Source: Bicyclus anynana
Taxonomy: Eukaryota; Arthropoda; Insecta; Lepidoptera; Nymphalidae
Reading direction: 5' to 3'
Assembly (NCBI RefSeq): GCF_947172395.1
Contig: NC_069099.1
Location: 12,777,740-12,841,739 of the forward strand
DNA length: 64,000 nucleotides
Shown: in pieces, positions 43,625 through 54,050 of the stretch
How positions within the stretch are numbered: position 1 is the stretch's first letter
Layout: the number at the start of each line of letters is the position of its first letter
Notes under the pieces: model-generated
Database searches by the model: none
The model's input: only the letters and a program-made list of their open reading frames with translations
Told to the model about the DNA's origin: nothing
Program-made: the position numbers and the translations under genes

Positions 43625-44157
43625 CTACCTGACGCTGCGCGGTTTTACCCGCGTAGTTCCGGTTCTCGTAGGAAAACGGGAACAATATATAGGCTATAGC
43701 CTTCCAACAGTGCGTGTTGCCAGTGATGACCTATGGTTCCGAGACTTGGTCGCTAACTATGGGCCTCATAAGAAGGCTCAGAGTCACACAGCGGGCGTTG
43801 GAACGAGCTATGTAAGGAGTATCTCTGCGTGATCGAATCAGAAATGAGGAGATCCGCAGAAGAACCAAAGTCACCGACATAGCTCAACGAGTTGCGAAGC
43901 TGAAGTGGCAATGAGCGGGGCACATAGTTCGAAGAGCCGATGGACGTTGGGGTCCCGTAGTATCGTGATGTTTGGAAGTCCTTACAAAAGGCCTATGTCC
44001 TGCAGTGGACGTCCATCGGCTGATATGATGATGATGATATAGCCTTCCTCGATAAATGGGCACACTCATAGAATTTTTCAAATCGGACTAGTAGTTCCTG
44101 AGATTAGCGCGTTCAATCCAACATACAAACAAACAAACTCTTTAGCTTTGTATAGAA
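43625..44157 (-). mobile_element. Helitron (GCGCGG subfamily) split by LINE-R
   Basis: Helitron parts are 43625-43705 and 44037-44157 (CTTCCTCGATAAATGGGC to CTCTTTAGCTTTGTATAGA). The terminal CTAG is mutated to CTAC. Confidence 0.8.
43706..44036 (+). mobile_element. LINE-R 3' part nested in Helitron, with target duplication
   Basis: From GTTGCCAGTGATGACCTATG (polymerase MTYG) to a GATGATGATGAT tail, with an internal deletion after GACGTTGGGGTCCCG. TATAGCCTTCC occurs before and after, but once in intact Helitrons, so it is an 11-bp target duplication. Confidence 0.85.
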
Positions 44158-44484
44158 GTTTGTGTATAGGAGCGCATAAGTGCAATGGAATAAAAAAATA
44201 AATAGCCTTCGTTGATGTATGTATTCTATAGTATTAGCTTGAAGCTTTTTCTTGTTTTAAAGCATAATTGGAGTCCTAATACTTGGCATATCCGTCTCCT
44301 GAATTATTTATCCGCCGCGCTGACTGCGGACTTGGCCAACAACCCAGCTGGCGCACATTATAATAATGAGTTTTCCTACTCTTCTTGTGAAAAAGGCACA
44401 TTAGGGACGCCATTTTGTTGGCTACATTTTAAAACTGAATAATTCATTTGTGGTACAACATATTTATGTTTATTGGCCGTAGTA
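44158..44484. other. No feature recognised
   Basis: No repeat match. The 76-codon frame 44212-44442 has no known domain. Confidence 0.45.
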
Positions 44485-44801
44485 GAAGAGCAGTGATAGC
44501 CCAGTGGATATGACCTCTGGCTCCGATTCCGGAGGGTGTGGGTTCGAATCCGGTCCGGGGCATGCACCTCCAACTTTTCAGTTGTGTGCATTTTAAGAAA
44601 TTAAATGTCACGTGTCTCAATCGGTGAAGGAAAACATCGTGAGGAAACCTGCATACCAGAGAATTTTCTTAATTCTCTGCGTATGTGAAGTCTGCCAATC
44701 CGCATTGGGCCAGCGTGGTGGACTGTTGGCCTTACCCTTCTCATTCTAAGAGGAGACTCGAGCTCAGCAGTGAGCTGAATATGGGTTGATAATGATGATG
44801 A
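44485..44801 (+). mobile_element. SINE-1, full length
   Basis: A box ATAGCCCAGTGG, perfect B box, complete body, tail GGGTTGATAATGATGATGAT. One of the least decayed copies. Confidence 0.92.
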
Positions 44802-44839
44802 TAATTAATAGAACTGCCAGACATCGCAGATAGGCCTAG

Positions 44840-45042
44840 GCCTGTACCCATGTGGCACGTCGATTCTCTTTCTACAAACGCTAACGCCTCGAAAGCGAAA
44901 AAAAAATGTATGAGAATGACAGATCCGATCGATAGCATGATCACGTGACTTGTCGATATCAAATCTCATTCCCATACATTTTTAATTTTCGAAGCGTTTG
45001 CGATTGTAGAAATAGAATCGACGTGCTACATGGCTACAGTCC
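44840..45042. mobile_element. FB foldback MITE, full copy
   Basis: Inverted arms of about 90 bp: CTGTACCCATGTGGCACGTC, GATTCTCTTTCTACAAACGC, AATGTATGAGAATGACA on the left and their complements on the right (CTCATTCCCATACATTTTT, GAAGCGTTTGCGATTGTAGA). Between the arms lie ATCGATAGCATGATCACGTG. Confidence 0.85.
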
Positions 45043-45062
45043 CTTGTACGTTGTAGATATCC

Positions 45063-45390
45063 TTTTTTTTTATTCTTTACAAGTTAGCCCTTGACTACAA
45101 TCTCACCTGATGGTAAGTAATGATGCAGTCTAAGATGGAAGCGGGCTAACTTGTTAGGAGGAGGATGAAAATCCACACCCCTTTCGGTTTTTACACGGCA
45201 TCGGACCGGAACGCTAAATCGCTTGGTAGTACGTCTTTGCCGGTAGGGTGGTAACTAACCACGGCCGAAGCCTCCCACCAGCCAGACCTGGACAAATTAA
45301 GAAAATCTCAATCTGCCCAGCCGGGGATCGAACCCAGGACCTCCGTCTTGTTGATCCACTGCGCATACCACTGCGCCACGGAGGCCGTCA
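45063..45390 (-). mobile_element. SINE-2, full length
   Basis: Complete from poly-A (plus-strand T run) to the head (ACTGCGCCACGGAGGCCGTC). Confidence 0.92.
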
Positions 45391-46949
45391 ATCCCTTGGA
45401 TGCGTAGATACTGAGCGGTTTGGTTCTTCTTTCCTTGTACACACTGCAGAGATATGGTCTGCCCTTTCAGCTTTCGTTTTTCCTACCACGTATAAAACTA
45501 AATAAAACAATAATAAATAGGCATGTGTAGTGGTGTGCACTTCATACATGCAATAATGCACTGCCTACCCTGAAGAGTCATTTCGAACTTGTATTGAAGA
45601 AGGAATGTTCAGTTTTGTACAATTTGTAGGTACAGTACATACCCTAGTTAGTAGATAACCTTGTGCACGCCATGTGTGTGTTAATTTAAAAAATATTTTC
45701 TTTTTTCTAATGTTAGTATGGTTAAGTAGTTATATTCTTGTAATGTGGATAACGTTTGGGTGAAGGCTTTCTTTTTCAAAAAAATACATACACCTATCTT
45801 TCTTAATATTAATTCTGTGCAAGTATTTCCCATTGACCTACAGAGTCATAAAAAGAAGAAGCAGAGAACAAGTAGGTATCTTCCTAAAAAAGTTTCTATG
45901 CATAAGTACTTGGATAAAAACTCGGTAACCCTTAAGCAATGTTACAACTTACAAGACCAAGACGAACCCTTCCCAAATTGTTAAGAAAACAGCCAAAAGA
46001 TTTCAAAGTAAACACTCGATGCCCCCCCCTCCTAATCTCCCCCTCTAAATTGTTGGCCACCATCTAGCGTCTACAATATTTGCATAACTCATTACTGCAT
46101 CCATATTTAATTAGAAAATTTCCTTCTTTCTGTGAGGTGAACTCTGGTTATAGTGTTTGCAATCGATGCTTTATTTACTTTAATAATGTTTTTTATGTGA
46201 TGAAACTGCAACTGAAACGGCCATTAAAACTAACCCATTTTAGTTATAACAGTTTCAAGATGCATCAAAGTTTTCTTACCCTTATAGAAATTGGTCAATT
46301 ACTCAAAGATACGTTGAAAGTCGATTATAAAATCTTTAATAATACAAATGATAAATGTTTATACAATTTTAAAATTATTCAAGAGTACGAGCAAGTCGTA
46401 AGTTTTATCATCATCAACTGTGAGAGTGAGTGCCTTCCTCAAATTAGAGTTTGGCGGTCCTGTGGTAAAAACTCTTCTGGGCCTGTGATTTTTTAAGACT
46501 GCTATTATAGAGCTAAAGCTAAGCGCTTTATCTGTTCTGTGATAAGTGCATAATCTTGGTTTACTCCTTGATTACCTCTGCAACTTTTCCGATTATGTTG
46601 CCTTTTATTATCAACAAGGAAAGTAGATACATTAACATTGAGGGATTTTCTTTGATGCCTGAAAAATGCTGTATTAATTTTATTTTTCATTTCATATCTG
46701 TATCAAATTCCCGTTCTTTAACACGAGTAACATTTACTTCCCCAATCGCGAAAACTTGAAATCGATTGCCATTTAATTTGGTCTGAAGAGGCCCAAATAC
46801 AGCTAATGGCTGTGCAAATTTCATGGCTTGAGCTTACAGGAGTTTGAGCTTTTCAGTTTTGATTGGAGTTTAAAAGTGGTACCTTTTAAATCAATTATTA
46901 TTTTCGCTGTTTTTGTAACTCCAAATGTAACGTATACCTATAGGTGCCT
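45391..46949. other. No gene supported; hAT-MITE relative at 45538-45675
   Basis: TAGTGGTGTGCACTTCATAC and TTGTGCACGCCATG are inverted, with the family interior in reverse (TACATACCCTAGTTAG). An open frame of 138 codons (46080-46496) is the longest AT-rich frame but has no recognisable domain and a composition like flanking DNA. Confidence 0.45.
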
Positions 46950-47129
46950 ACTATCCGATGCCCCGCGGTTTCACTTGAAAACATTTCTCGTTCCCATGAG
47001 AATATGCGGATATGGCCTATGATACTTACTCACAAATAGAGTCGTTTTCTGGTGGTAAATTATTTTTTTAAATCGGTTCACTAGATCCAGAAATAACCCC
47101 GTACATCACCACAAACTTTATCTTTTTAT
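46950..47129 (-). mobile_element. Diverged Helitron
   Basis: CTATCCGATGCCCCGCGGTT to TTTTATAATATTAGTAT (overlapping the next target site) follows the GCGCGG subfamily plan with a changed interior (ACTCACAAATAG). Confidence 0.6.
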
Positions 47130-47140
47130 AATATTAGTAT

Positions 47141-47459
47141 CCCGCCGTATATATTAGCCGTGATAGCCCTGTGAATATGACCCCTGCCCCCGATTCCGGA
47201 GGGCGTGGGTTCGAATCCGGTCCGGGGCATGTACCTCTAACTTTTCAGTTGTGTGCATTTTAAGAAATTAAATATCACGTGTCTCAAACGGTGAAAACAT
47301 CGTGAGGAAATCTGCACACCAGAGAATTTCTTAATTCTCTGAGTGTGTGAAGTCTGCCAATCCGCATTGGACTAGTGTGGTGGACTATTGGCCTAACCCC
47401 TCTCATTGTGAGAGGAGACTCGAGCTCAGCAGTGAGTCGTATATGGGTTGATAACGACC
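47141..47459 (+). mobile_element. SINE-1 inserted at a Helitron end
   Basis: SINE-1 (B box GGTTCGAATCC) preceded by 17 extra bases, between AATATTAGTAT at 47130-47140 and 47460-47470. These read as an 11-bp target duplication, though the motif is part of a repeat end. Confidence 0.82.
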
Positions 47460-47470
47460 AATATTAGTAT

Positions 47471-48058
47471 AAAATTAATAATATCAGTATAAATCCTGTC
47501 TATTGGACAGAGGCAGCTGACGCGTTTGAAGACCTAACAGGGTTATATAATTTCTTCAAATTTTATTTGATACAGTTATTTCGAAATCAATACAATACAG
47601 ATGCTTCAACTTTATTTATATGTACCGTATGATAATGAATATGATATTTCATCATTTAATTCAACTGGTAAACAGTGCAGAGATTAAGGCATATAAATAA
47701 ACAAAATCATGTTATAAAAATAGTATAGATATAATAATAACAGTTTTTGTTTTTCAACTAAAGTAGCAGTAGCAAAGAGTTACACGCACTCGAGTTGGCC
47801 TAAGAACAAAATTAACAGTCCCCTGGCTTAGAACATAAGCTAAGTGTAAGTTATCTGGGCTTATCAGACTTCAAAAGCCGTTCCGTTAATGCGGCCAGTA
47901 CTAGCCACTAGCCAGCATGCGGAAGACTATCCCCTGTCTAAAATTACCTAGGATTGAGATCTCGCGTACTAGGAAATGGTCTCAAAGCTTTCGAATTAAT
48001 GTATTCCTTGCTTGTACATACTTACTACTTACTCGTACTTTCACGGATTTATATTTAA
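47471..48058. other. No feature recognised
   Basis: AT-rich, no coding evidence. Confidence 0.45.
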
Positions 48059-48230
48059 CTAGCGGACGCTTGTTCGCTTACATGACATTCCGTTTTTATA
48101 ACAATGCTGGAACCATGGTTTTTGGGGTTAAAAAGTAGTATATATATGTAAAAAAGTAATTGTGTATCTCAATTATCTCTCTATCTACCAATGAAATTCC
48201 CATTTAAATCGCTTCAGTCGTTTAAGAGGT
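48059..48230 (-). mobile_element. Degraded Helitron (GGACG subfamily)
   Basis: CTAGCGGACGCTTGTTCGC, GGAACCATGGTTTTTGGGGT, TAAAAAGTAGTATATAT; TC end lost. Confidence 0.6.
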
Positions 48231-48303
48231 TGGTTAGAGTAGTTAGAGTTATATATATATGTATAGGTAAGTAAATAATTACAAGTGTACCTAAGTATAG
48301 TAG

Positions 48304-48683
48304 TCATCATCATCATCATTATAATCAACCCATATTGGGCTCACTGCTGAGCTCGAGTATCTTATCAGAATGAGCGAGGTTCATCTCAATCGTCCACCAC
48401 GCTGGCCCAATGCGGATTGGCAGACTTTACATACGCAGAGAATTAAGAAAATTCTCTGGTATGCTGGATTCCTCACGAAGTTTTTCCTTCACCGTTTGAG
48501 ACACGTGATATTTAATTTCTTAAATTGCACACAAATGAAAAGTTGGAAGTGCATGCTCCGGGCCGGATTCGAACTCACACCCTCCGGAATCGAATGCAGG
48601 GGTCATATCCACTGGGCTCCTGAGAGGAGACTCGAGCTCAGCAGTGAGCCGAATATGGGTTAATAATGATGATGATGATGAGG
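48304..48683 (-). mobile_element. SINE-1 pair in inverted arrangement
   Basis: 48304-48618 is minus-strand SINE-1 (tail ATCATCATCATC on plus, head ending CCACTGGGCT). Joined to it at 48619-48683 is the last 65 bp of a plus-strand SINE-1 (GAGACTCGAGCTCAGCAGTG, tail GATGATGATGATG). Confidence 0.85.
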
Positions 48684-49621
48684 AATCAAACGTAATCTAA
48701 ATTAACATAAAATTGAAAATTTTGAAAAACCTTCGAATGTCATGTTATTATTAGTTACACTCTCGATCAAGTCGTCAATATTCTCGTTCAATGCGCTTTC
48801 ATTCGACTATATTTGCAGACATTCGGTTATTCTTCCGAATTCGGTTATTCTGTACACCCTTTCTTTTTTAAAGGTTACAGACGGACATGCTGTCTGGAAA
48901 TAGGAAAGGATACTGTTTGTAACTTAAATTTGAATAAATTTATTTTCTTTCTTTCTTCCCCAATTTCCTCCCCCCCTACAACTTTTAAACGGCTCAACTG
49001 ATTTACATCAAATATATATAAGAACACTCGCCCGTAAGTCGCCTTTGATAAAAAAAAAATTAAATTAAAATCGTTTCATTCGCTATGCTGCCACAGACAG
49101 ACAGACACGTCAAACTTATAACACCCCTCTTTTTGCGTCGTGATTAAAAATATAATTATTGCGAACTATTGGTATTTATAACTAGTAGATAATATAAGTG
49201 AGGGTAGATATACACGATAGGTTGATATTAGAACACCACCCCAACCCCCTTTCGGTGGCTGTATTGACAAAGTGCACTTATGAGCTAGGATTACAAAATG
49301 GCATACACGCCCGTCACTCGTCAGTCCCGTGCCGTTCAAATAACAAACAAACGTACAAAAATTCACATGAATTCTCACAATACAAACAAAATTCAACCTT
49401 ATCCCCTTGTGTTAATAGAGTAATATCGGCCAGTTGAGTTTCCCAACGGCATAGTGGCTTAGTATTTGAATAGATTTCAAATGTATGGATGTAGTCGTGA
49501 TAGAGTATTGAAAAGTGCTCTCGTGAGCGGATTATGCGCGTACGGCAGTATTGGTGGACGGTTTTATGCAAACGTGTTTTACACAAATGCGGTGATTAAT
49601 TTAATTTTCATTTAACCCCAA
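48684..49621. other. No gene seen; retroelement 3' ends
   Basis: 48845-48960 (GGTTACAGACGGACATGCTG, AATAAATTTATTTTCTTTCT) recurs inverted at 53640-53700. 48970-49145 ends GACAGACAGACACGTCAAAC and CACCCCTCTTTTTGCGTCG, a repeat end common in Lepidoptera. Beyond that, overlapping frames at 49166-49586 have no known domain. Confidence 0.45.
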
Positions 49622-49740
49622 TAGCTTTATACACGAGAAAAGCAACTGTTGAGTTTATTGCCGGCTCTTCTCAGTAGATCCTATTGTCCGAATCGGTGGT
49701 AGAGTAAGCCTACTTGAAATAAATAAATTTTGATTTTGAC
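49622..49740 (+). mobile_element. LINE-J 3' UTR and tail
   Basis: AGCAACTGTTGAGTTTATTG, CCGGCTCTTCTCAGTAGA, GTAAGCCTACTTGAAATAAA and a TTTTGATTTTGA tail. Internally deleted relative to the 40.1 kb copy. Confidence 0.8.
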
Positions 49741-50496
49741 GGATTCAAATGCCATCTAATCTAAAAATCGGTCTAGTGTTGATTCACTCTCAGTGGTTTA
49801 AATTGCCATATCCACTTCAGTAGTCAGACTTTAATAAAATTTGTTGTATAGTGCTTTGTGCACAGAACATAGTTTAAGGGTGTAGGTACTATTTGTTTTT
49901 TTTTATAAACGTTTGTACGTATACCAAATTTGAGTCTAATCCAAAGTCTTCTTGATGGTATTATAGTTGTACTTATCTAATTTTGGAAGCACCAAGATTT
50001 AAAATATGTGTCATGCGTATCGTGGAAGCGACTCGAGGAAACGGACATGATAAATAAAAGCGTTTTAAATGAGAGTTGTTCGCCACTGCATAACACCGTC
50101 CCCAGCGATGTCACGGTGGCAATGAATTCAATTTCACCGGGGACCGGGCGCTGTGGGAGCAGTTCCCCTTTTATAATTATTCATGTACGAATAGTTTGAA
50201 TAACTGAAGAATGCAATATAAGAACATGATGTGCCTATGTATTTTTTGACGTTGTTTGACGACCTCTCTGAGGCTCTATTTTTTTTAATAAGATTTGGCG
50301 GACCAAAACAGATGACGCATCTGATGGTAAGTGGAAAGCCTAGCATAGAAACTGAGTAAGAATTAGCAATGCAAGTATTATGTCCTATATATATTACACA
50401 ATGCCATTATATGCCTATGAACCTGAGGCGTAGATGGGTATTTGGGATTGGGTGTTTGGGAGAAATTCATAACATTATTAACAATATGTTATGAAA
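49741..50496. other. No gene seen; GC-richer patch 50085-50165
   Basis: The patch (CCCAGCGATGTCACGGTGGC, CACCGGGGACCGGGCGCTGT) matches no repeat here. GATGACGCATCTGATGGTAA at 50310 resembles SINE-like sequence. Confidence 0.4.
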
Positions 50497-50727
50497 TAGG
50501 TTCGATTCCCACAACTGGAAAATATTTGTGCATGGATGTTTCCCAGTGTCTGTGTATATTTATATATTATATAAGTATTTATATGTAGTATATAATTGTA
50601 TATTAATATTATAATATCAACTATCTTAGCACCCATAACCCAAGCTACTCTGTATGCTTACTTTGGGGCTAGATAGTGATGTGTATTGTTTAAGTATATT
50701 TATTTATTTATTATTATTTATTTATTA
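50497..50727 (+). mobile_element. SINE-like repeat with (TTTA)n tail
   Basis: GGTTCGATTCCCACAACTGG, GATGTTTCCCAGTGTCTGTG, CACCCATAACCCAAGCTACT, TTTGGGGCTAGATAGTGATG, then a TTTATTTATTTATT tail. I recognise this as a widespread lepidopteran repeat; the first part has a B-box-like motif. Confidence 0.65.
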
Positions 50728-50791
50728 ACTTAATTATAGAGCCAAACCTCTATAAGAAGGGGATTTGAAGCCTAGACCCAGAAAGCTCTCA

Positions 50792-50930
50792 CAGTGGCGT
50801 AAACGTGGTTGTTAACTAGGACAAGCACTGTTTGTACAAATTGTAAAAAAAAAATCTTCTCAAATACGGGTTCGTCACATCCTTTGGTATTCGGTGCATT
50901 TCCGCATCTATGACGTGCACGTTATTTCTA
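50792..50930 (+). mobile_element. hAT-MITE relative, decayed
   Basis: CAGTGGCGTAAACGTGGTTG, TTAACTAGGACAAGCACT, TTGTACAAATTGT, GCATCTATGACGTGCAC. Confidence 0.6.
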
Positions 50931-51413
50931 TATATTTAGTAATAGATACAAAATGAAACTTTAAGCTAACTTATTCTTATAAATATACAAATCTTAAGCA
51001 CGTGGAATGGTGGCAAGAATACTGGCTGCATTTCCTCGTTGTAAAGCCTGGCTCATCCTTTGCAAAAAATGAGCCAGCCCTTCTGTCACTAGTCTTGGTA
51101 ATTAAGATTTCTGAGGTAAACGAATGCTGTGTGTTTATTAAATTTTTAATTAATATTTCTGTATCGTTGTCAAGTGTAATCACTGCGCACAGGGAGGGAG
51201 TCAGTCCCCTTATTTGCCAATTATATGTTTTTTGTTTGTGCCGGGGGTCAGCGTTTTAATTCCGCGTCGGGTGGGGTGGGGGTGTTTTCTGACGACGCGT
51301 CACTTTGCTCTTGGGTTATGGATACTGACGTCAGTATATAGACGTTTGTTTGTGTTTGTGTTTGCACGAGAGGGGTATGGAACATTCTGCGTATCTATGT
51401 ATTTATGGTTAGA
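50931..51413. other. No gene seen; CRE palindrome at 51322-51337
   Basis: ATACTGACGTCAGTAT is a 16-bp perfect palindrome with the CRE core, running into TATATAGACG. The surrounding 51180-51380 is GC-richer and carries overlapping open frames without known domains. Confidence 0.4.
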
Positions 51414-51560
51414 CTAGCCGACGCCCTGCGGTTTCACCTGCGTGGTTCCCGTTCCCATGAGAATACGGGGATAAAATATAGATTATGACACTCACAAATA
51501 ACGTGGCTTCCTAATGGTAAAAGAATTTACAATACCCCGATACAATACCAGGTTTAGTTC
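51414..51560 (-). mobile_element. Diverged Helitron (GCGCGG type)
   Basis: CTAGCCGACGCCCTGCGGTT, TCACCTGCGTGGTTCCCG, ACTCACAAATA shared with 46950-47129, so these two form a sub-lineage. Confidence 0.65.
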
Positions 51561-51639
51561 ACAAGCATCGCTAGTGGTAGTCTTTAATAAGTAGGTATTC
51601 GCTAAGAATGGATTATGTGATAGGGTCGGATTAAAGAGG

Positions 51640-51951
51640 TCTAGAGGCTCTCGCAAGTTTGTATGAAAGTCCTTAATTTTTTATGCAAATATACAAAAAA
51701 ATAATTGAAATTTGGCAGAGAGGTGGTTTATAGTTGGTAGACGTCCGTTACAAACCAAATTTGCGGCATGGCCGGACTGAGGAGATCTATAAGCTCTCGC
51801 AAGTTTGTATGAAAGTCCTTCATTTTTAACTTGAAATTTGGCAGGCAGGTGTTATGTATAAAACATGCGTCAATATAAATAGGAGGGGGTGAAATAGGGG
51901 TTAAAAGTTTACATCGCTTTTCACGCGGACGAAGTCACGGGCGTCCCCTAG
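51640..51951 (+). mobile_element. Helitron (third interior)
   Basis: Ends CACGCGGACGAAGTCACGGG, CGTCCC, CTAG (51948-51951). The interior contains CTCTCGCAAGTTTGTATGAA twice about 130 bp apart. Confidence 0.6.
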
Positions 51952-52213
51952 TCATACCTATAAAACGTTGGTATGTCAATACAAGTGTCAATCAGCAGCA
52001 TTCCAATGTTTAATCTCATTATACTAATGCGTTAACACAACATTGTTAGTTAGTGCGTGAAGCCGATTATAGAAACAGCTTTTATGGCGGCCATTTTGAC
52101 AGGGTTACCGATAGTAGAGAGATAATAATAATTTACTTACACTAGCGGCCGCCTGGGTCATGGTTTTGTGGAATTCTTACGCATATAGAATTTTCTTAAC
52201 CTCTCATCTCAAT

Positions 52214-52981
52214 TCTTTTTTATTATCTACAAGTTAGCCCTTGACTACAATCTCACCTGCAGGGTTATTAGGTATATCGGTGTACCATTCAAATAATGAG
52301 TCACTACACCGTTTATCATCAAATTTTCGTTTATGCAATCATCTAACATAATATTTTCGACGAAATGACATAAGTATCTACATTTTACGTAAAGGGGCAG
52401 TAATATTGAAGTATCATTAGCAATTAGTAAGATTATTTTAACGAAAAACCGTTTTCCGTTTTCAAATTTTCCGTTTTCAACGAAGATACTTACGTCTTCG
52501 TTGAAATATCATGTTAGATGATCATAAAACAAAAAAATCACTGTCATTTAATGTAAAATGACGTAGTCAATATAATTTTGTTAAAATAACTATGTTAGAT
52601 GATCACAGCTACGAAAATAAGTTGGAAAAACGATGTAGTGACTTACTATTTGTATGGTACACCGAGTTATATAATAAATAACTCTGCTGATGGTAAGTGA
52701 TGATGCAATCTTAGATGGAAGCGGGCTAACTTGTTAGGAGTAGGATGAAATCCACACTCCACACCACCACACTCCTTTCGGTTTCTTCACGACATCGTAC
52801 CGGAACGCTAAATCTCTTGGCGGTACGTCTTTGCCGGTAGGGTGGTAACTAGCGACGGCCGAAGCCACCAGCCAGACCTGCACCAATTAAGAAATTCTCA
52901 ATCTGCCCAGCCGGGGATCGAACCCAGGACCCCCGTTTTATAAATCCACCGCGCATACCACTGCGCCACGGAGGCCGTCAT
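52214..52981 (-). mobile_element. SINE-2 split by a MITE
   Basis: SINE-2 on minus, in two parts: 52214-52259 (tail) and 52687-52981 (rest, head ATACCACTGCGCCACGGAGG). The parts join perfectly when the insert is removed. Confidence 0.93.
52260..52686. mobile_element. 427-bp MITE with long inverted ends
   Basis: Starts CAGGGTTATT and ends AATAACTCTG. About 110-130 bp at each end are imperfect inverted copies (CGGTGTACCAT, AGTCACTACA, CATCTAACAT on the left; TGTTAGATGATCA, TGTAGTGACTT, ATGGTACACCG on the right). CTG lies on both sides (52257-52259, 52687-52689) and once in intact SINE-2, giving a 3-bp target duplication. Superfamily not assigned. Confidence 0.85.
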
Positions 52982-53402
52982 TCAGGTACCTACAGCATAA
53001 GAACAAAATGAGTTATATCATAATGATCCATATATTTTATTTTGCAAGCCAGCGGCATCCTCAGACACTGAGACCTCAAAACGTAAAGTTTATAACTACA
53101 GTGACGTCACAGGACGGCAACATCAACGGATCGCCTCCGTGCCGACAAGCGGAGCCGCGGGATAAAAGCAGTCTTAACCCTAACCCTAACCCAGCCTTAA
53201 GTGTCCAATTAGCAGTGTAGTGTTAAAACGACGCCGCGACACAGTGAACCCGAATTTACACTCCCTACTACAAAGAAGTATTGATGCGTTTTTGTTAGAC
53301 CTACTACGAAATAGAGGTGGACATCAAATATTGTTATTTAATTTTTGTACCTACTAATTGAGTATTTTTGTGTAGACTTTCGTGGTTTAATAGGTTGGAG
53401 TC
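52982..53402. other. No gene seen; GC-rich patch 53098-53165
   Basis: Contains GTGACGTCAC (53101-53110) and GCCTCCGTGCCGACAAGCGG. The 70-codon frame here has no known domain. Confidence 0.4.
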
Positions 53403-53450
53403 TATTACATCATCATCATATCAGCCAATGAAATCAGTCCTTTTGTAGGA
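53403..53450 (-). mobile_element. LINE-R tail fragment
   Basis: CATCATCATATCAGCCAATG then CAGTCCTTTTGTAGGAACTT, decayed. Confidence 0.55.
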
Positions 53451-53887
53451 ACTTATTAACACAATTCATTATAAGCCGCAGGTGACCAGCGCCCTCTTGT
53501 GACACGTTAAAGTCTATAAAATATCATATTATAGGCTATAAAAATTAATGAGGTTTATTTCTTTCAAAAATTCTTTTTAATTAGGAGTTGCATAATGGAA
53601 AGAAAGATTTAAAAGTTACACAGTAGGACAGTAACCTTACCCTAAAGACAGCATGTCTGCCTGTAACCCTTAAAAAGAAAGGGTGTACAGCTCAGCATAT
53701 GCCGTGCACTACGTACATTTATAATACACGATGCTGATTTTTAGCTGAGACATTTACATTCTTACAATGATACAATGGGATGATGTAGGTTATGATCCCA
53801 AATGAATAACTGAATGTTTAAAATGTTGCTAAATATAAACGCAGTTTTATTTAAAGCATTTTCAAAATTATATTACGAGTACTCGTA

Positions 53888-53990
53888 GCTTGTATCAAAC
53901 TCAAAATCAAAAATTCATTTATTTCAAGTAAGCTCAGTATACAAGCACTTTTGATACGTCAGTTAACTATTTGTAAAGATTAACAGACAG
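53888..53990 (-). mobile_element. LINE-J 3' end
   Basis: Reverse complement of the LINE-J end: TCAAAATCAAAAATTCATTT, ATTTCAAGTAAGCTCAGT, CAAGCACTTTTGATACGTCA. Confidence 0.82.
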
Positions 53991-53994
53991 ACAG

Positions 53995-54050
53995 ACAGTA
54001 ACAGTAAGCTATTAAACATACGTAGATGTTTAATAGCTTACTGTTACTGT
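53995..54050. repeat. Perfect 25-bp inverted repeat, 6-base loop
   Basis: 53995-54019 and 54026-54050 are exact reverse complements around ACGTAG. It lies just beyond the LINE-J end and a GACAGACAGACAG run. Confidence 0.95.

Noticed and set aside
46080..46496. 138-codon open frame
   Set aside because: AT-rich like its surroundings, no recognised motif; the neighbouring 45745-45984 frame is equally featureless.
53174..53192. TTAACCCTAACCCTAACCC, telomere-like
   Set aside because: Only about three units, vertebrate-type, and not the insect TTAGG repeat; too short to be meaningful.
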